Shown here piece after piece: positions 35,402 through 44,542 of a stretch of 64,000 nucleotides of DNA. The translations under genes were made by a program, and so were the position numbers. Numbering within the stretch: the first letter of the stretch is position 1; each line of letters starts with the position of its first letter. Location: positions 62,001 to 126,000 of the forward strand of contig NZ_CP124613.1 in the NCBI RefSeq assembly GCF_029958905.1, written 5' to 3'. This DNA is from Vibrio sp. YMD68. Lineage in GTDB: Bacteria > Pseudomonadota > Gammaproteobacteria > Enterobacterales > Vibrionaceae. The notes beneath the pieces are model-generated. The model searched no databases and had not been told where the DNA came from. It worked only from the letters and a program-made list of their open reading frames with translations.

Positions 35402-36322
35402 ATGAACTATTTCACTACATTTTTGAAAGGTATGGCAATGGGTGCCGCCGATGTCGTTCCGGGCATCTCTGGTGGCACGATCGCATTTATCACCGGTATC
35501 TACGACACACTTCTAGAAAGTATTCGCCGAATTAATCCGTCTGCATTAACTCTATGGAAAAAAGAAGGGTTTTCTGCGGCGTTTGCTCATATAAATGGGC
35601 TCTTTCTGATCGCATTATTTAGCGGAGTTCTCACCAGTATTGCCACATTGGCAAAATTGATATCTTGGCTATTGATTGAACACCCTATCCCTCTTTGGTC
35701 GTTCTTTTTTGGCTTAATCTTAATTTCAATCGTGCATATCGGAAAACAAATAGAGCAACGTTCTCTTTCTCGACTGGCGTTTTTCTTGTTGGGTATCGCA
35801 GCGGCCTATAGCATTACCGTGCTTCATCCTCTTGAACTTGAAGTCACCCATTTCAATATACTACTCGCGGGCGCTATCGCTATTTGTGCGATGATTTTAC
35901 CCGGCATTTCAGGCAGCTTCATTCTCTTGCTGATCGGTATGTATTCACCCGTTCTAACTGCCGTGAAATCATTTCAGGTTGATGTATTAATCTTGTTTCT
36001 CAGCGGCTGTGTTATTGGGTTACTCTGCTTTTCACACCTAATCTCTCGCTTATTACATTCATTTAGAGATCTTACCTTGATTTTCTTAACTGGGTTAATG
36101 GTGGGTACTTTGCCAAAAATTTGGCCTTGGAAGCAAACACTGTCATGGCGCACTAACTCAAGTGGTGAAAGCGTTCCTTTAGTTGAGCAAAACTTGTCCC
36201 CATTTCAGTATGAGACGATCACATCAGAGCCGTCTCAACTATTGCTAGCAATTGTGATGATGTTTTGTGCAATGGGTCTAGTACTCGGACTAGAAAAATT
36301 TGCTGAAAATCATGATGTTTAA
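35402..36322 (+). CDS. popT: DUF368 membrane protein, undecaprenyl-phosphate translocase PopT type
   Basis: 306 residues from the ATG at 35402; an open frame extends further upstream across the LuxO-site region but is not coding in character. The DUF368 signature is near-perfect: FLKGMAMGAADVVPGISGGT at the N-terminus and its internal repeat AICAMILPGISGSFILLLIGMY in the middle. About eight membrane segments. DUF368 proteins were recently shown to recycle undecaprenyl phosphate across the inner membrane, with the Vibrio cholerae member (PopT) important at alkaline pH. It is divergent from qrr. Confidence 0.9.
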   Translation: MNYFTTFLKGMAMGAADVVPGISGGTIAFITGIYDTLLESIRRINPSALTLWKKEGFSAAFAHINGLFLIALFSGVLTSIATLAKLISWLLIEHPIPLWSFFFGLILISIVHIGKQIEQRSLSRLAFFLLGIAAAYSITVLHPLELEVTHFNILLAGAIAICAMILPGISGSFILLLIGMYSPVLTAVKSFQVDVLILFLSGCVIGLLCFSHLISRLLHSFRDLTLIFLTGLMVGTLPKIWPWKQTLSWRTNSSGESVPLVEQNLSPFQYETITSEPSQLLLAIVMMFCAMGLVLGLEKFAENHDV

Positions 36323-36420
36323 ATGATCGTAGAATCTTGTCCAATTTTTGTCTCTCTTTACCCATTAGAGACAAAGAATAGAGATAACGTACAGTCCATC
36401 CTTTAGCATCAGTGACGCCT

Positions 36421-36449
36421 CGTGTCGGAGCCTTCAATGTTCCGACACG
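36421..36449 (+). terminator. Strong hairpin downstream of popT
   Basis: CGTGTCGGA pairs perfectly with TCCGACACG around an 11-nt loop, about 100 bp after the popT stop. The T-rich stretch follows 13 nt later, so terminator efficiency is uncertain. Confidence 0.55.
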
Positions 36450-36528
36450 ACTGTTAGCACATTTTTATAATTGTCTTAAAATACATATCGCTAAGCATGT
36501 TAGTATTCCATTTTCATAACGTATTGAA

Positions 36529-36969
36529 ATGGATATACCCATGCATCCTGCACTAAAAGTTGCAGCTGTTATTGCAGCGCTTGTGATTGGTTTTTTTGCC
36601 AATGACCTTCGCCAACTGGCCTCATCTTCAACATCGACATCTTCTATCGATGATTACTGCTTTATTTCGACAGAGCCTTGCCTTCAAGACGGTGTCACCA
36701 TGAGCCTCGATACTGACACAGTGCAACCACTGGTACCGACAACGCTCACCGTGAAATGGAGCAACCCTCAAACCAAAACTTTAGTCCTAGATTTAGAAGG
36801 ATTGGAAATGGATATGGGCACGGTAAAATATGTCCTGAATGCAAACGAGGAGAATCTTTTCCAAGTTGATATCCTTTTACCCGTTTGTACCACTGAAAAA
36901 ATGACGTGGGTTGGAAGTTTAACCGATGGCGATCACTCTGTATCGCCCGCTATAAGGATGGAACGATGA
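36529..36969 (+). CDS. Membrane-anchored periplasmic protein of a copper-delivery operon
   Basis: 146 residues. One N-terminal membrane helix (VAAVIAALVIGFFAND) then a periplasmic beta-rich domain with three Cys (DDYCFISTEPCLQDG and LLPVCTTE). ATG at 36541 is an alternative start. The stop overlaps the SCO1 start (ATGA), so they are coupled. I do not recognise a named family. The context, next to SCO1 and a PCuAC chaperone, suggests a role in copper delivery or cytochrome oxidase assembly. Confidence 0.72.
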   Translation: MDIPMHPALKVAAVIAALVIGFFANDLRQLASSSTSTSSIDDYCFISTEPCLQDGVTMSLDTDTVQPLVPTTLTVKWSNPQTKTLVLDLEGLEMDMGTVKYVLNANEENLFQVDILLPVCTTEKMTWVGSLTDGDHSVSPAIRMER

Positions 36970-37610
36970 GTAAAAATTGGTCATTAATATTGGTCGTCGC
37001 TTTTGTGCTTGGCCTCTCGGTCAATACCTACCTGACAAAACAAGCTGAATCAGATGCTCAAAAGGCCATGGATTCTACAACCGCCAAAACAGAAAACACA
37101 AAGAGCCACCCCGATCCGGTTACCTTCCATGGTAAAGACAAACAAGCCATTGATTTATTCGATATCACCGATACCCGAACACGAATCATTTACTTTGGCT
37201 TTACCCGCTGCCCTGATGTGTGTCCAACGTCACTCGCCATGCTTGCCGGGGCCATCAACGAATTAGATGAAGCGTCAAAAGAGAGCATTAGACCGGTATT
37301 CATATCACTCGATCCTGAAAGGGATTTTGCTGAATCCGCACATCAATATGCGCAGTATTTTCATCCCATGATCGAAGGATTATCTGCCCCTCTTGCGACC
37401 ACTACAGAGCTGGCACATCACTATGGTGTTATTTTCAGAAAAACGGAGCTTGAAGGTTCTGAGCTTGAATACACGATTGACCACAGCTCATACTTCTATT
37501 TCACGGCACCTGATGGGACCTTATTGACCAAAGTTCCACACACGCTCTCTCCAGCTCCCTTAGTGGACGCAATCACGAGAATTGACATCGATAAAAGCCA
37601 CACTCAATAG
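36966..37610 (+). CDS. SCO1/SenC family copper chaperone
   Basis: 214 residues from the ATG at 36966, which overlaps the preceding stop. A membrane anchor (about 6-24) is followed by a thioredoxin-fold domain with FTRCPDVCP (Cys82, Cys86) and the conserved His173 in DHSSYFYF, the three copper ligands of Sco proteins. SLDPERD and the YGVIFRK-type stretch are also typical. It delivers copper to the CuA site of cytochrome oxidase or acts as a thiol reductase. Confidence 0.93.
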   Translation: MSKNWSLILVVAFVLGLSVNTYLTKQAESDAQKAMDSTTAKTENTKSHPDPVTFHGKDKQAIDLFDITDTRTRIIYFGFTRCPDVCPTSLAMLAGAINELDEASKESIRPVFISLDPERDFAESAHQYAQYFHPMIEGLSAPLATTTELAHHYGVIFRKTELEGSELEYTIDHSSYFYFTAPDGTLLTKVPHTLSPAPLVDAITRIDIDKSHTQ

Positions 37611-37680
37611 AAGCCATATTCAATAAAAATAAAGTTCAATAGAAACAGGCTCCAATGCAAACCGAGTCCAATAGAAACCA

Positions 37681-37712
37681 AAACAAATAAACAAATAAAC
37701 AAATAAACAAAT
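37681..37712. repeat. Four tandem 8-bp repeats (AAACAAAT)
   Basis: Exact tandem copies of AAACAAAT immediately upstream of the PCuAC gene, preceded by degenerate copies of a TTCAATAGAAACC-like unit (37616-37680). Copy-number change would alter the leader of the chaperone gene. Confidence 0.75.
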
Positions 37713-37739
37713 AAAAGAAACATAAAAGGAAAACGCCCA

Positions 37740-38225
37740 ATGAAACTGAATGCTCTTCTTCTTTGCAGTCTAATCCTAAGCCCGATCGGTTATGCATCAG
37801 CAGAAAAAGTGTCGTCAGACCAGACACCAGAAAGCACACCGATGGATGTTATGGTCCATCACGCCTATGCAAGAGCGACACCTCCTAACGCAGTCAACAG
37901 CGCTGTTTTTACACAGTTGATGAATAAAGGAAATACCGACCGCATATTAGTGAGTGCATCAACCAACGCGGCAGGGAAAGTTGAATTGCATGATGTCATT
38001 ACTGAAGGCGATATGATGAAGATGCGTCAAATTGACGAGATCAAGATACCGGCAAATGATCACGTTGAGCTTAAACCAGGTAGCTTGCACATCATGCTAT
38101 TTGACCTAAAAGCACCATTAATCGAAGGCGAAGCTATTGAGGTTAACCTGACATTTAAAAATGGTGAGCAACAGGTGTTTACAGCCCCTGTTAAAAAAGT
38201 CATGAGTGGCATGAAACACCACTGA
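37740..38225 (+). CDS. PCuAC-family periplasmic copper chaperone
   Basis: 161 residues with a signal peptide ending near GYASA (about 21). The PCuAC copper site H-x-M pattern is present: an early His in VELHDV, Met pairs in GDMMKM, and GSLHIML. Family members bind Cu(I)/Cu(II) and work with Sco in oxidase assembly, which fits the upstream SCO1 gene. The last His pair (MKHH) may add metal ligands. A strong terminator ends the operon. Confidence 0.91.
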   Translation: MKLNALLLCSLILSPIGYASAEKVSSDQTPESTPMDVMVHHAYARATPPNAVNSAVFTQLMNKGNTDRILVSASTNAAGKVELHDVITEGDMMKMRQIDEIKIPANDHVELKPGSLHIMLFDLKAPLIEGEAIEVNLTFKNGEQQVFTAPVKKVMSGMKHH

Positions 38226-38251
38226 TCCTACTTTATACAACTCTATCTCCT

Positions 38252-38279
38252 AGGGAAGCAGAAATGCTTCCCTTTTTTA
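38252..38279 (+). terminator. Intrinsic terminator of the SCO1-PCuAC operon
   Basis: AGGGAAGC/GCTTCCCT stem with a 4-6 nt loop, then six T. Confidence 0.9.
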
Positions 38280-38516
38280 CCTCTTCTATAAATGCCAACC
38301 AAACCCCGCGCTAGAATTGATAATCACCAATAATAATTAAAACCACAAAATCAACCGTAATCAGCATTAAATTTTACACTGTTAGCAAAAATGCAATTTT
38401 TAACACCAAATTAAAATTATTTATAGACATGAAATTGTGCATCTATATCATTGCGCCGTTCAAATGGATGAACTTTATTATTACAATCCAAACACTCGCA
38501 CATCACAGGAATGACC

Positions 38517-39734
38517 ATGCCAAACAGCAACATTTTTGCCCGTTTTACCAGCGGAAATCTGGTTCTACAAATCCTAGCCGGAATTATTCTCGGCGTTCTT
38601 CTCGCGACAATATCGCCAGAAAGTGCCATTAGCGCCGGACTCTTAGGCAGTCTGTTTGTTGGTGCTCTGAAAGCTGTTGCCCCTATTTTAGTCTTCATTT
38701 TAGTCGCAGCTTCGATTGCCAACCAAAAGAAAAATCAGCATACGCACATGCGTCCAATCATCGGTCTGTATTTGATTGGTACATTAACCGCATCATTAAC
38801 AGCGGTTGTACTCAGCTTCATGTTCCCAACAACGTTGACACTGGTTGCCGGTGCAGAAGGCGCTACGCCTCCACAGGGAATTACTGAGGTTCTCAATACT
38901 TTGTTATTCAAAGTCGTGGACAACCCAGTTAGCGCGCTAATGAACGCGAATTACATTGGCATTCTGGCTTGGGCAATTGGCTTAGGGCTTGCGCTTCATC
39001 ATGCTTCAGCGACGACCAAAGCTGTGTTTGAAGATCTCAGTCATGGCGTCTCTCAGATTGTTCGCTTCATCATCAGGCTTGCGCCATTTGGTATCTTTGG
39101 TTTGGTATCGGCTACCTTTGCAACAACGGGCTTTGAAGCTCTAGCTGGCTATGCACAGCTCGTGTTTGTATTGCTAAGCGCCATGGCTTTCATCGCATTG
39201 GTTGTAAACCCAATCATTGTGTTTGTGAAAACGAAAGAAAACCCTTACCCATTAGTTCTTCAATGTCTTAGAGAAAGTGGTGTTACCGCGTTCTTTACTC
39301 GTTCAAGTGCTGCCAATATCCCAGTCAACATGGCACTTTGTGAAAAACTAAAATTAGATGAAGACACCTATTCTGTCTCCATTCCACTGGGTGCGACTAT
39401 CAACATGGCAGGCGCAGCCATCACGATTACCGTACTTACCCTTGCGGCAGTTCATACTGTGGGTATTGAAATCGATCTCATGACTGCGCTGTTACTGAGT
39501 GTCGTTGCTGCGGTATCGGCTTGTGGTGCTTCAGGCGTCGCTGGTGGTTCACTGCTATTGATTCCATTAGCATGTGGGCTATTTGGTATCCCTAACGACG
39601 TCGCAATGCAAGTCGTTGCTGTGGGCTTTATCATTGGTGTGATTCAAGATTCAGCGGAAACAGCACTGAACAGTTCAACTGATGTTGTCTTTACTGCTGC
39701 GGTATGCAAAGCTGAGCAAAAGCGTGGACAATAA
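38517..39734 (+). CDS. sstT: Serine/threonine:sodium symporter SstT
   Basis: 405 residues from the ATG at 38517, chosen because AGGA is 7 nt upstream; the ATG at 38511 abuts that site. Dicarboxylate/amino-acid:cation symporter fold. SstT-type motifs: [42 protein letters not shown], the unwound-helix [17 protein letters not shown] and [18 protein letters not shown]. It imports serine and threonine with sodium. A conserved stem-loop follows the gene. Confidence 0.95.
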   Translation: MPNSNIFARFTSGNLVLQILAGIILGVLLATISPESAISAGLLGSLFVGALKAVAPILVFILVAASIANQKKNQHTHMRPIIGLYLIGTLTASLTAVVLSFMFPTTLTLVAGAEGATPPQGITEVLNTLLFKVVDNPVSALMNANYIGILAWAIGLGLALHHASATTKAVFEDLSHGVSQIVRFIIRLAPFGIFGLVSATFATTGFEALAGYAQLVFVLLSAMAFIALVVNPIIVFVKTKENPYPLVLQCLRESGVTAFFTRSSAANIPVNMALCEKLKLDEDTYSVSIPLGATINMAGAAITITVLTLAAVHTVGIEIDLMTALLLSVVAAVSACGASGVAGGSLLLIPLACGLFGIPNDVAMQVVAVGFIIGVIQDSAETALNSSTDVVFTAAVCKAEQKRGQ

Positions 39735-39789
39735 TCTCACTCACTTGAGATACCCCCCTTCACTCAGCGAGTGACAATCCCTTACTAAT

Positions 39790-39820
39790 AACAATCCCTG
39801 CGAATAAAGCAGGGATTGTT
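39790..39820. terminator. Stem-loop between convergent sstT and Sel1-repeat gene
   Basis: AACAATCCCTGC and GCAGGGATTGTT pair perfectly (12 bp) around a 7-nt loop. T-tracts are poor on both sides, but the position suggests a shared terminator. Confidence 0.6.
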
Positions 39821-39847
39821 CGTTCGATTACCATGAAAATCACATCG

Positions 39848-41008
39848 CTACTGTATCGGTTTATCGATTTGATTGGACGAATAATTAAAGTGATTTTCTA
39901 GCCCTGAATCGTTCGTTTTTGTCGGTTCGTTTATTTCCGATTCGGATTTTTCGAGGCCAACACCCAAAGCATCTAATGCTTCATCTTCTGATTTAATCAC
40001 CTTCTCCGGCAAATAGACTCCCCGTTTATAGAGCTTATTCAACGCTTTAATGATGGAATGCTTGCCCACTTTCTTCGCGCTTATTTTCTGAAAGAGCGGT
40101 TTAGCCAACGACTGAAGACCGACAACAGAATCAACCCCAATGTTACCGCCCACCCTATCTCGTATCGCTTTAGCGGGCTCGTACCCAAAGTACGCTGATA
40201 AAAATAACCAAATATACGCAATGGCATTACCACTGCTGCCTCTATCAATCCAGGCTTCACCGGCATGACACATCGATTGAGCGTGGCCTTTTTCAGCGGC
40301 ACGCTCTAACCAGTAACAGCCCTTACTGTGATCTTTCTCTACACCAACGCCATTGAGATAAGTAAGCCCCAGTTTCATTCGACCTTCATTACTGTGTAAT
40401 TTAGCGGCTTTGGTATACCAAAAACTCGAATCTTTTGGGGTAGGTAATGGATTACTATCAGACGTGCACCAATCTCCCATAAATAGAATGGCAGGGACGT
40501 ATTTGTCTTCCGCTGAAGCCCGGATCATATCCAAAGCTTTCTCTGCATTTACCGCAGTGCCTCGCCCATTTAACAAGGCCATTCCCATGTCAAACTTCGC
40601 TTGCGAGTTGCCCTCTAATGCCTTTATGCATATCTGCCAGTACTTCGCTTTCTCTTTAAGTATGAGGTCTTCTCTGACTTTCTGGCTAATACGAATCACG
40701 CCATACATGCCAGTAATATTATCCAGCTCCGCGGCTTTACTGTACCAATACAACGCTTCTTTAATGCTCTTCCTTTCTCCTTCCTTCGCCAGATAAAGAA
40801 TCGTAGGAATATGACCGTTCTCCGCTTTATTCAAACGTTCTTGTCTTTCCATTTGGCGCGATTTCTCTAGTGCTTTTCGATAGGCCGCTTCTCGTTGTTT
40901 TTTTTCTTCTTCTAGCCTTTTTTTGCGCAGCGATAATGACAGCATCCACAGAAACGCTATGATCAATGACAAACCGGTTGCGCCAATCGCAATCCCTATA
41001 ATATTCAT
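39848..41008 (-). CDS. Membrane-anchored Sel1-repeat (SLR) protein
   Basis: 386 residues. An N-terminal membrane helix (IIGIAIGATGLSLIIAFLWML), a charged coiled coil (about 28-62), then several Sel1-like TPR repeats (AKEGERKSIKEALYWYSKAAELD, MGMALLNGRGTAVNAEKALD, LGLTYLNGVGVEKDHSKGCYWLERAAEKGH). The C-terminal about 130 residues are without recognised domain. SLR proteins are scaffolds for protein interaction; no specific function can be given. Confidence 0.87.
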   Translation of the reverse strand: MNIIGIAIGATGLSLIIAFLWMLSLSLRKKRLEEEKKQREAAYRKALEKSRQMERQERLNKAENGHIPTILYLAKEGERKSIKEALYWYSKAAELDNITGMYGVIRISQKVREDLILKEKAKYWQICIKALEGNSQAKFDMGMALLNGRGTAVNAEKALDMIRASAEDKYVPAILFMGDWCTSDSNPLPTPKDSSFWYTKAAKLHSNEGRMKLGLTYLNGVGVEKDHSKGCYWLERAAEKGHAQSMCHAGEAWIDRGSSGNAIAYIWLFLSAYFGYEPAKAIRDRVGGNIGVDSVVGLQSLAKPLFQKISAKKVGKHSIIKALNKLYKRGVYLPEKVIKSEDEALDALGVGLEKSESEINEPTKTNDSGLENHFNYSSNQIDKPIQ

Positions 41009-41183
41009 GTGCAGAATTCTTTTATTATGATGCTAAGTTATCGGTAATTTGATCGAGAAGTTGAAAAATACCGACTCGTTTGACTTACCCAAGTAAAATT
41101 ATATGCGAATGAACCCTAAGTAACATAGCTTATATTTCTGACCTTAAACTACCACATCCATCATTCATCGTTACTGTTTCCAT

Positions 41184-41210
41184 AAAAAAACCCCGCAAAA
41201 GTGCGAGGTT
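41184..41210 (-). terminator. Intrinsic terminator after the bactofilin gene
   Basis: AACCTCGC pairs with GCGGGGTT (one G-T) on the minus strand, followed by seven T in total. It is 30 bp past the bactofilin stop. Confidence 0.85.
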
Positions 41211-41239
41211 CTCACTGTTTACCACGCGAAGTAGTAAGG

Positions 41240-41680
41240 CTACTGAGAGCTAGTCCGTGTCGCGTTGCTATCGACCATTTTAGGCTCTGACATCTTCTTC
41301 GCATCACTCAATTCAACCACTTGCTGTTCGGGCATTGCGTGAGTCACTCCAGTGAATCGTCCACCCGTTTGAATGCTCAAATTGTCACTGTATATCGTTC
41401 CTACCACACTGCCTCGTGACAAGATTTCAATCGTCTCAGCGTGGCAAGTGCCTTCAAACTTTCCGTTGACTAACACTCGCTCAGCGTAGATTTCGCCACT
41501 GACGATGCCCGTTTCACTAATGGTGAGTGTGTGTTCAGCGTGAATCTCTCCATCCACTGCACCATCCACTTGTAGATCACTTTCTAACCTGAGTTGGCCT
41601 TCGATCGAACAGCCTTTTGCGATGACAGTTGTAGCTGACTGCTGACTCTTGACTCGACCTTGTTTACTAAAGATTCCCAT
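41240..41680 (-). CDS. Bactofilin
   Basis: 146 residues. Typical N-terminus (MGIFSKQGR...TTVIAKGCSIEGQL), a central right-handed beta-helix of about 100 residues with hydrophobic repeats at 5-6 residue spacing (GEIHAEHTLTISETGIVSGEI), and an unstructured tail. Bactofilins polymerise without nucleotide and localise wall enzymes. AGAGGT precedes the ATG. The first 97 bp lie inside the end of the M23 peptidase gene in another frame. The pairing with an M23 enzyme parallels CcmA-Csd1 of Helicobacter. Confidence 0.93.
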   Translation of the reverse strand: MGIFSKQGRVKSQQSATTVIAKGCSIEGQLRLESDLQVDGAVDGEIHAEHTLTISETGIVSGEIYAERVLVNGKFEGTCHAETIEILSRGSVVGTIYSDNLSIQTGGRFTGVTHAMPEQQVVELSDAKKMSEPKMVDSNATRTSSQ

Positions 41681-42537
41681 CGGATACCTCTTACTTTACT
41701 GAATATGGTCTCAAAATCATTAACTCCCCAGTCCACAAAGGGTCTTGGGTCTAATGAGCGACCAACAAATCTAATTTCATAATGTAAATGTGGACCAGAC
41801 GACAACCCACTATTCCCAGAATGGGCAATTAAATCGCCTTTCTGGACGAAATCACCACTTTTAACCAAAAACTTATTTAAGTGAGAATACGAACTCGTAA
41901 AGCCATAACTGTGTTGAAGTCGAAGAAAATTACCCGACCCTTTTTGGCTTGACCGAGTTACCTCGACAACCCCATCAGCAGGTGCATACACAGGTGTACC
42001 CGTATTGACCGCAAAATCCTGACCGCGATGCATTTTAATCGATCCGGTCACCGGGTGTTTTCTCTTGCCGTATCCTGACGAAATTCTCGCATTATGAACA
42101 GGCGGACCACTCGGAATTTGAGTCAACATCACCATCCTGACCGATGAAGTAATCGCAGCGGTATCTAAGCGTGATTCAAGTTCACTCGCATCTTCGATGT
42201 CACCCATGCCCAATACTTTTTCAAGATCACCCAAGCGGTCAGAAACGAGGTTCATCCGCTCTTCTCGATCGAGCAAATCACTTTCCAAATTAATCTTGAG
42301 TTCTTGAAGTGAAGAGACCTCTTCCGTGAGCGACATAGATTTAGTTTCTAATTCTTTTTGTTTTAGCTTCGCAAAATCAACTTCATCGACTAAATGATAA
42401 ATAACACCAACTGTGGCAATAACGGCAATTAACGAAAAATAACCAAGCCCTTTTAAACCGTGCCTGATCCACTTTCCTAGATGAAAATGTCTCGTCCCGT
42501 GAATAGACGAAACTGAAACTACGACTCTATCTTCCAT
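41584..42537 (-). CDS. M23-family peptidoglycan endopeptidase, membrane anchored
   Basis: 317 residues: cytoplasmic start, one membrane helix (about 32-52), periplasmic coiled coil (about 58-110), and a LytM domain with the metal motif HRGQDFAV and SGPHLHYEIR. All zinc ligands (HxxxD and HxH) are visible, so it should be active on cross-links. The last 32 codons are read in a different frame from the overlapping bactofilin start, so the C-terminal tail is constrained by both genes. Confidence 0.93.
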   Translation of the reverse strand: MEDRVVVSVSSIHGTRHFHLGKWIRHGLKGLGYFSLIAVIATVGVIYHLVDEVDFAKLKQKELETKSMSLTEEVSSLQELKINLESDLLDREERMNLVSDRLGDLEKVLGMGDIEDASELESRLDTAAITSSVRMVMLTQIPSGPPVHNARISSGYGKRKHPVTGSIKMHRGQDFAVNTGTPVYAPADGVVEVTRSSQKGSGNFLRLQHSYGFTSSYSHLNKFLVKSGDFVQKGDLIAHSGNSGLSSGPHLHYEIRFVGRSLDPRPFVDWGVNDFETIFSKVRGIRWESLVNKVESRVSSQLQLSSQKAVRSKANSG

Positions 42538-42805
42538 ACTTCCATCAGTTCAATTACATAAAATCAGGCTGGATTCTAGCAAACAAGTTCTATTAACAAA
42601 ACTAAGTCCTGTTTGCGATTGCGCGAATATCACAGCTTTATTGTTAACTCTGTGATTTACGACGAGTCATTTTTAGCCCTGATTTAACCCAAGCTACCAG
42701 AAACCTTCACAATTTTTTGCTGTACTGGAGTAAAGCCATTTCTTTGCTTTTTTATTGTTTCAAAATCTCTTAATATCGCTCCATGATTTTTTAACCGTCA
42801 CGATT

Positions 42806-43510
42806 ATGAACAAAAGCTTATTTACTAACGTTTCTGCACTGATCATTCTCATCCTTGGCTTCTACTTTGACAATGAAATCGTTTTTTATGCCGGTCTTTT
42901 TGCGTTTTCAGGCGCGGTAACAAACTGGTTAGCCGTACACATGTTATTTGAAAAAGTACCTGGACTTTACGGCTCGGGTATCATACCGGCCAGATTCGAA
43001 GAATTTAAAGCGGCTATTAAAGTCCTCATGATGGATCAGTTCTTTACCCGAGAGAACATTGACCGTTTTCTAAATAAAGAGATGGCTGGCGATAAAACCC
43101 TGAATTTAGAGCCAGTACTAGAAAAAGTGGATTTCAATCCGACCTTTGATTCTTTGGTTGAGGTCATTGCCAATTCGTCTTTTGGCGGTATGTTGGCCAT
43201 GGTTGGTGGAACAGAAGCACTTGCACCATTAAAAGAACCTTTCGTTGAAAGAATGCAGCAGGCTGTTGTCGAGATCAGTCAAAGTGATTCGGTTAAAGAA
43301 GCCATCAAGGCACAGTTTGAAACACCGGAAATGATGGATGAAATAACCGTCAATATTGAAAACATTATCGATCAGCGATTAAATGAACTCACGCCTCAGT
43401 TAGTAAAATCCATCGTTCAAACGATGATCAAAACTCACCTTGGTTGGCTTGTGGTTTGGGGGGGGATTTTTGGCGGTGTCATCGGTGTGATTTCTTCGTT
43501 GGTTCTATAG
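42806..43510 (+). CDS. DUF445 family membrane protein
   Basis: 234 residues from the ATG at 42806; the open frame upstream to 42755 lacks a ribosome-binding site. N- and C-terminal membrane helices (ALIILILGFYFDNEIVFYAG and GWLVVWGGIFGGVIGVISSLV) surround an amphipathic helical domain. The stretch GAVTNWLAVHMLFEKVPGLYGSGIIPARF is the DUF445 hallmark. Function unknown. Confidence 0.87.
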   Translation: MNKSLFTNVSALIILILGFYFDNEIVFYAGLFAFSGAVTNWLAVHMLFEKVPGLYGSGIIPARFEEFKAAIKVLMMDQFFTRENIDRFLNKEMAGDKTLNLEPVLEKVDFNPTFDSLVEVIANSSFGGMLAMVGGTEALAPLKEPFVERMQQAVVEISQSDSVKEAIKAQFETPEMMDEITVNIENIIDQRLNELTPQLVKSIVQTMIKTHLGWLVVWGGIFGGVIGVISSLVL

Positions 43511-43545
43511 CCAGACTTCACGATGACGCTTAAGAAAACATGTAG

Positions 43546-43576
43546 AAAGGAAAATGTGGATGCATTTTCCTTTTAA
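43546..43576. terminator. Bidirectional terminator between DUF445 and Lrp-type genes
   Basis: AAAGGAAAATG pairs perfectly with CATTTTCCTTT around a 6-nt loop, with T/A flanks. It overlaps the stop codon of the Lrp-type gene. Confidence 0.75.
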
Positions 43577-44067
43577 ATCGTTGAAAGCAATTCCGGGTTA
43601 ACCCCATATCCTCGTTTGTGCTCTTCTATCACCACTTCACTTCGGGTTTGAATCACCCCTGGTAAGGTTCCAAGCTTACTCGACATAAACAATTGATACG
43701 CTTTCATGTCTTTTACTCGTACTTTTATCATGGTATCGAAGTCACCTGATAATGAGTAACACTCTTCAATTTCAGGCATGAGAGACACGGCATCGGAAAA
43801 TTTCTCAAAGATTGAAAAACTGGTTTGATCTAGGCGTATGTGAATAAAAACCTGCACGTCTAAACCGAGTTTCTCTGGGTTTAGTTCAGCACGGTATCCA
43901 CTAATAAAGCCATCTTTTTCAAGACGTTTGACACGATCGGAGCAAGGTGACGTGGTGAGGTTAACCTGTTTAGCAAGCTCTACTATTGATAAACGCCCAT
44001 GCAGGTGAAGTGTTCTTAATATTTCTCGGTCTATACGATCTAAATCCATTTTCGTAGGCGCATCCAT
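43573..44067 (-). CDS. Lrp/AsnC-family transcriptional regulator
   Basis: 164 residues from the ATG at 44067 (a later ATG at 44049 is possible). Winged HTH (LDRIDREILRTLHLHGRLSIVELAKQVNLTTSPCSDRVKRLEKDGFI, residues about 9-55) and a RAM/AsnC ligand domain with CYSLSGDFDTMIKVRV. Such proteins sense amino acids. Its place downstream of the proline operon may be relevant, but no target is shown. Confidence 0.93.
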   Translation of the reverse strand: MDAPTKMDLDRIDREILRTLHLHGRLSIVELAKQVNLTTSPCSDRVKRLEKDGFISGYRAELNPEKLGLDVQVFIHIRLDQTSFSIFEKFSDAVSLMPEIEECYSLSGDFDTMIKVRVKDMKAYQLFMSSKLGTLPGVIQTRSEVVIEEHKRGYGVNPELLSTI

Positions 44068-44143
44068 CAAAGTTAAACGTGATCATATACTAATAGTGCT
44101 TGGTTGACGTTAAACTCGTTTTGCCACAGCAGTAGAGCGTGGA

Positions 44144-44374
44144 TTAGATCACTCTTATGTTCGAAAAACTCGTTTCTGTTAGCGTTGAACGGCTATTACA
44201 GTCGCGACAAAATCCTTGTTTCTCCATTTTTACGTAGTGCTCTCCTTGAAACAAACTCGAAAAAAGCATCTGTAGTGAGTGCAATGTCGATTCGGGCTTT
44301 TCTGTCTGGCAACGCTTCATAACCACTTTATGGTGTGTAGGTTTGCGACAACAATGACAGTAGACCTTCGACAT
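44144..44374 (-). CDS. Small zinc-ribbon-like protein
   Basis: 76 residues with two Cys pairs: CHCC near the N-terminus (YCHCCRKPTHH) and CRDC near the C-terminus (GFCRDCNSRS), consistent with one zinc-binding knuckle. GGAGAA lies 7 nt upstream of the ATG, which supports a real gene. No known family is recognised. Confidence 0.62.
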   Translation of the reverse strand: MSKVYCHCCRKPTHHKVVMKRCQTEKPESTLHSLQMLFSSLFQGEHYVKMEKQGFCRDCNSRSTLTETSFSNIRVI

Positions 44375-44542
44375 TTTGATTTCTCCAGAACGATAAATGG
44401 GTTATTGATAATGGACTCATTGTGAATCTGTTAGTTCCATTGGCTCAAACTTTAGTCTAAGAAACGTGACCTAAGTTACGAAAGAAAACCCTCTTGTTCA
44501 CCAATACCAGCGACTTTCTAGCCTAGATCTCATAATTTGAAT

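Noticed and set aside
37681..37712. CRISPR or origin iterons
   Set aside because: Simple 8-bp AT-rich tandem repeats without spacers, DnaA boxes or a rep gene.
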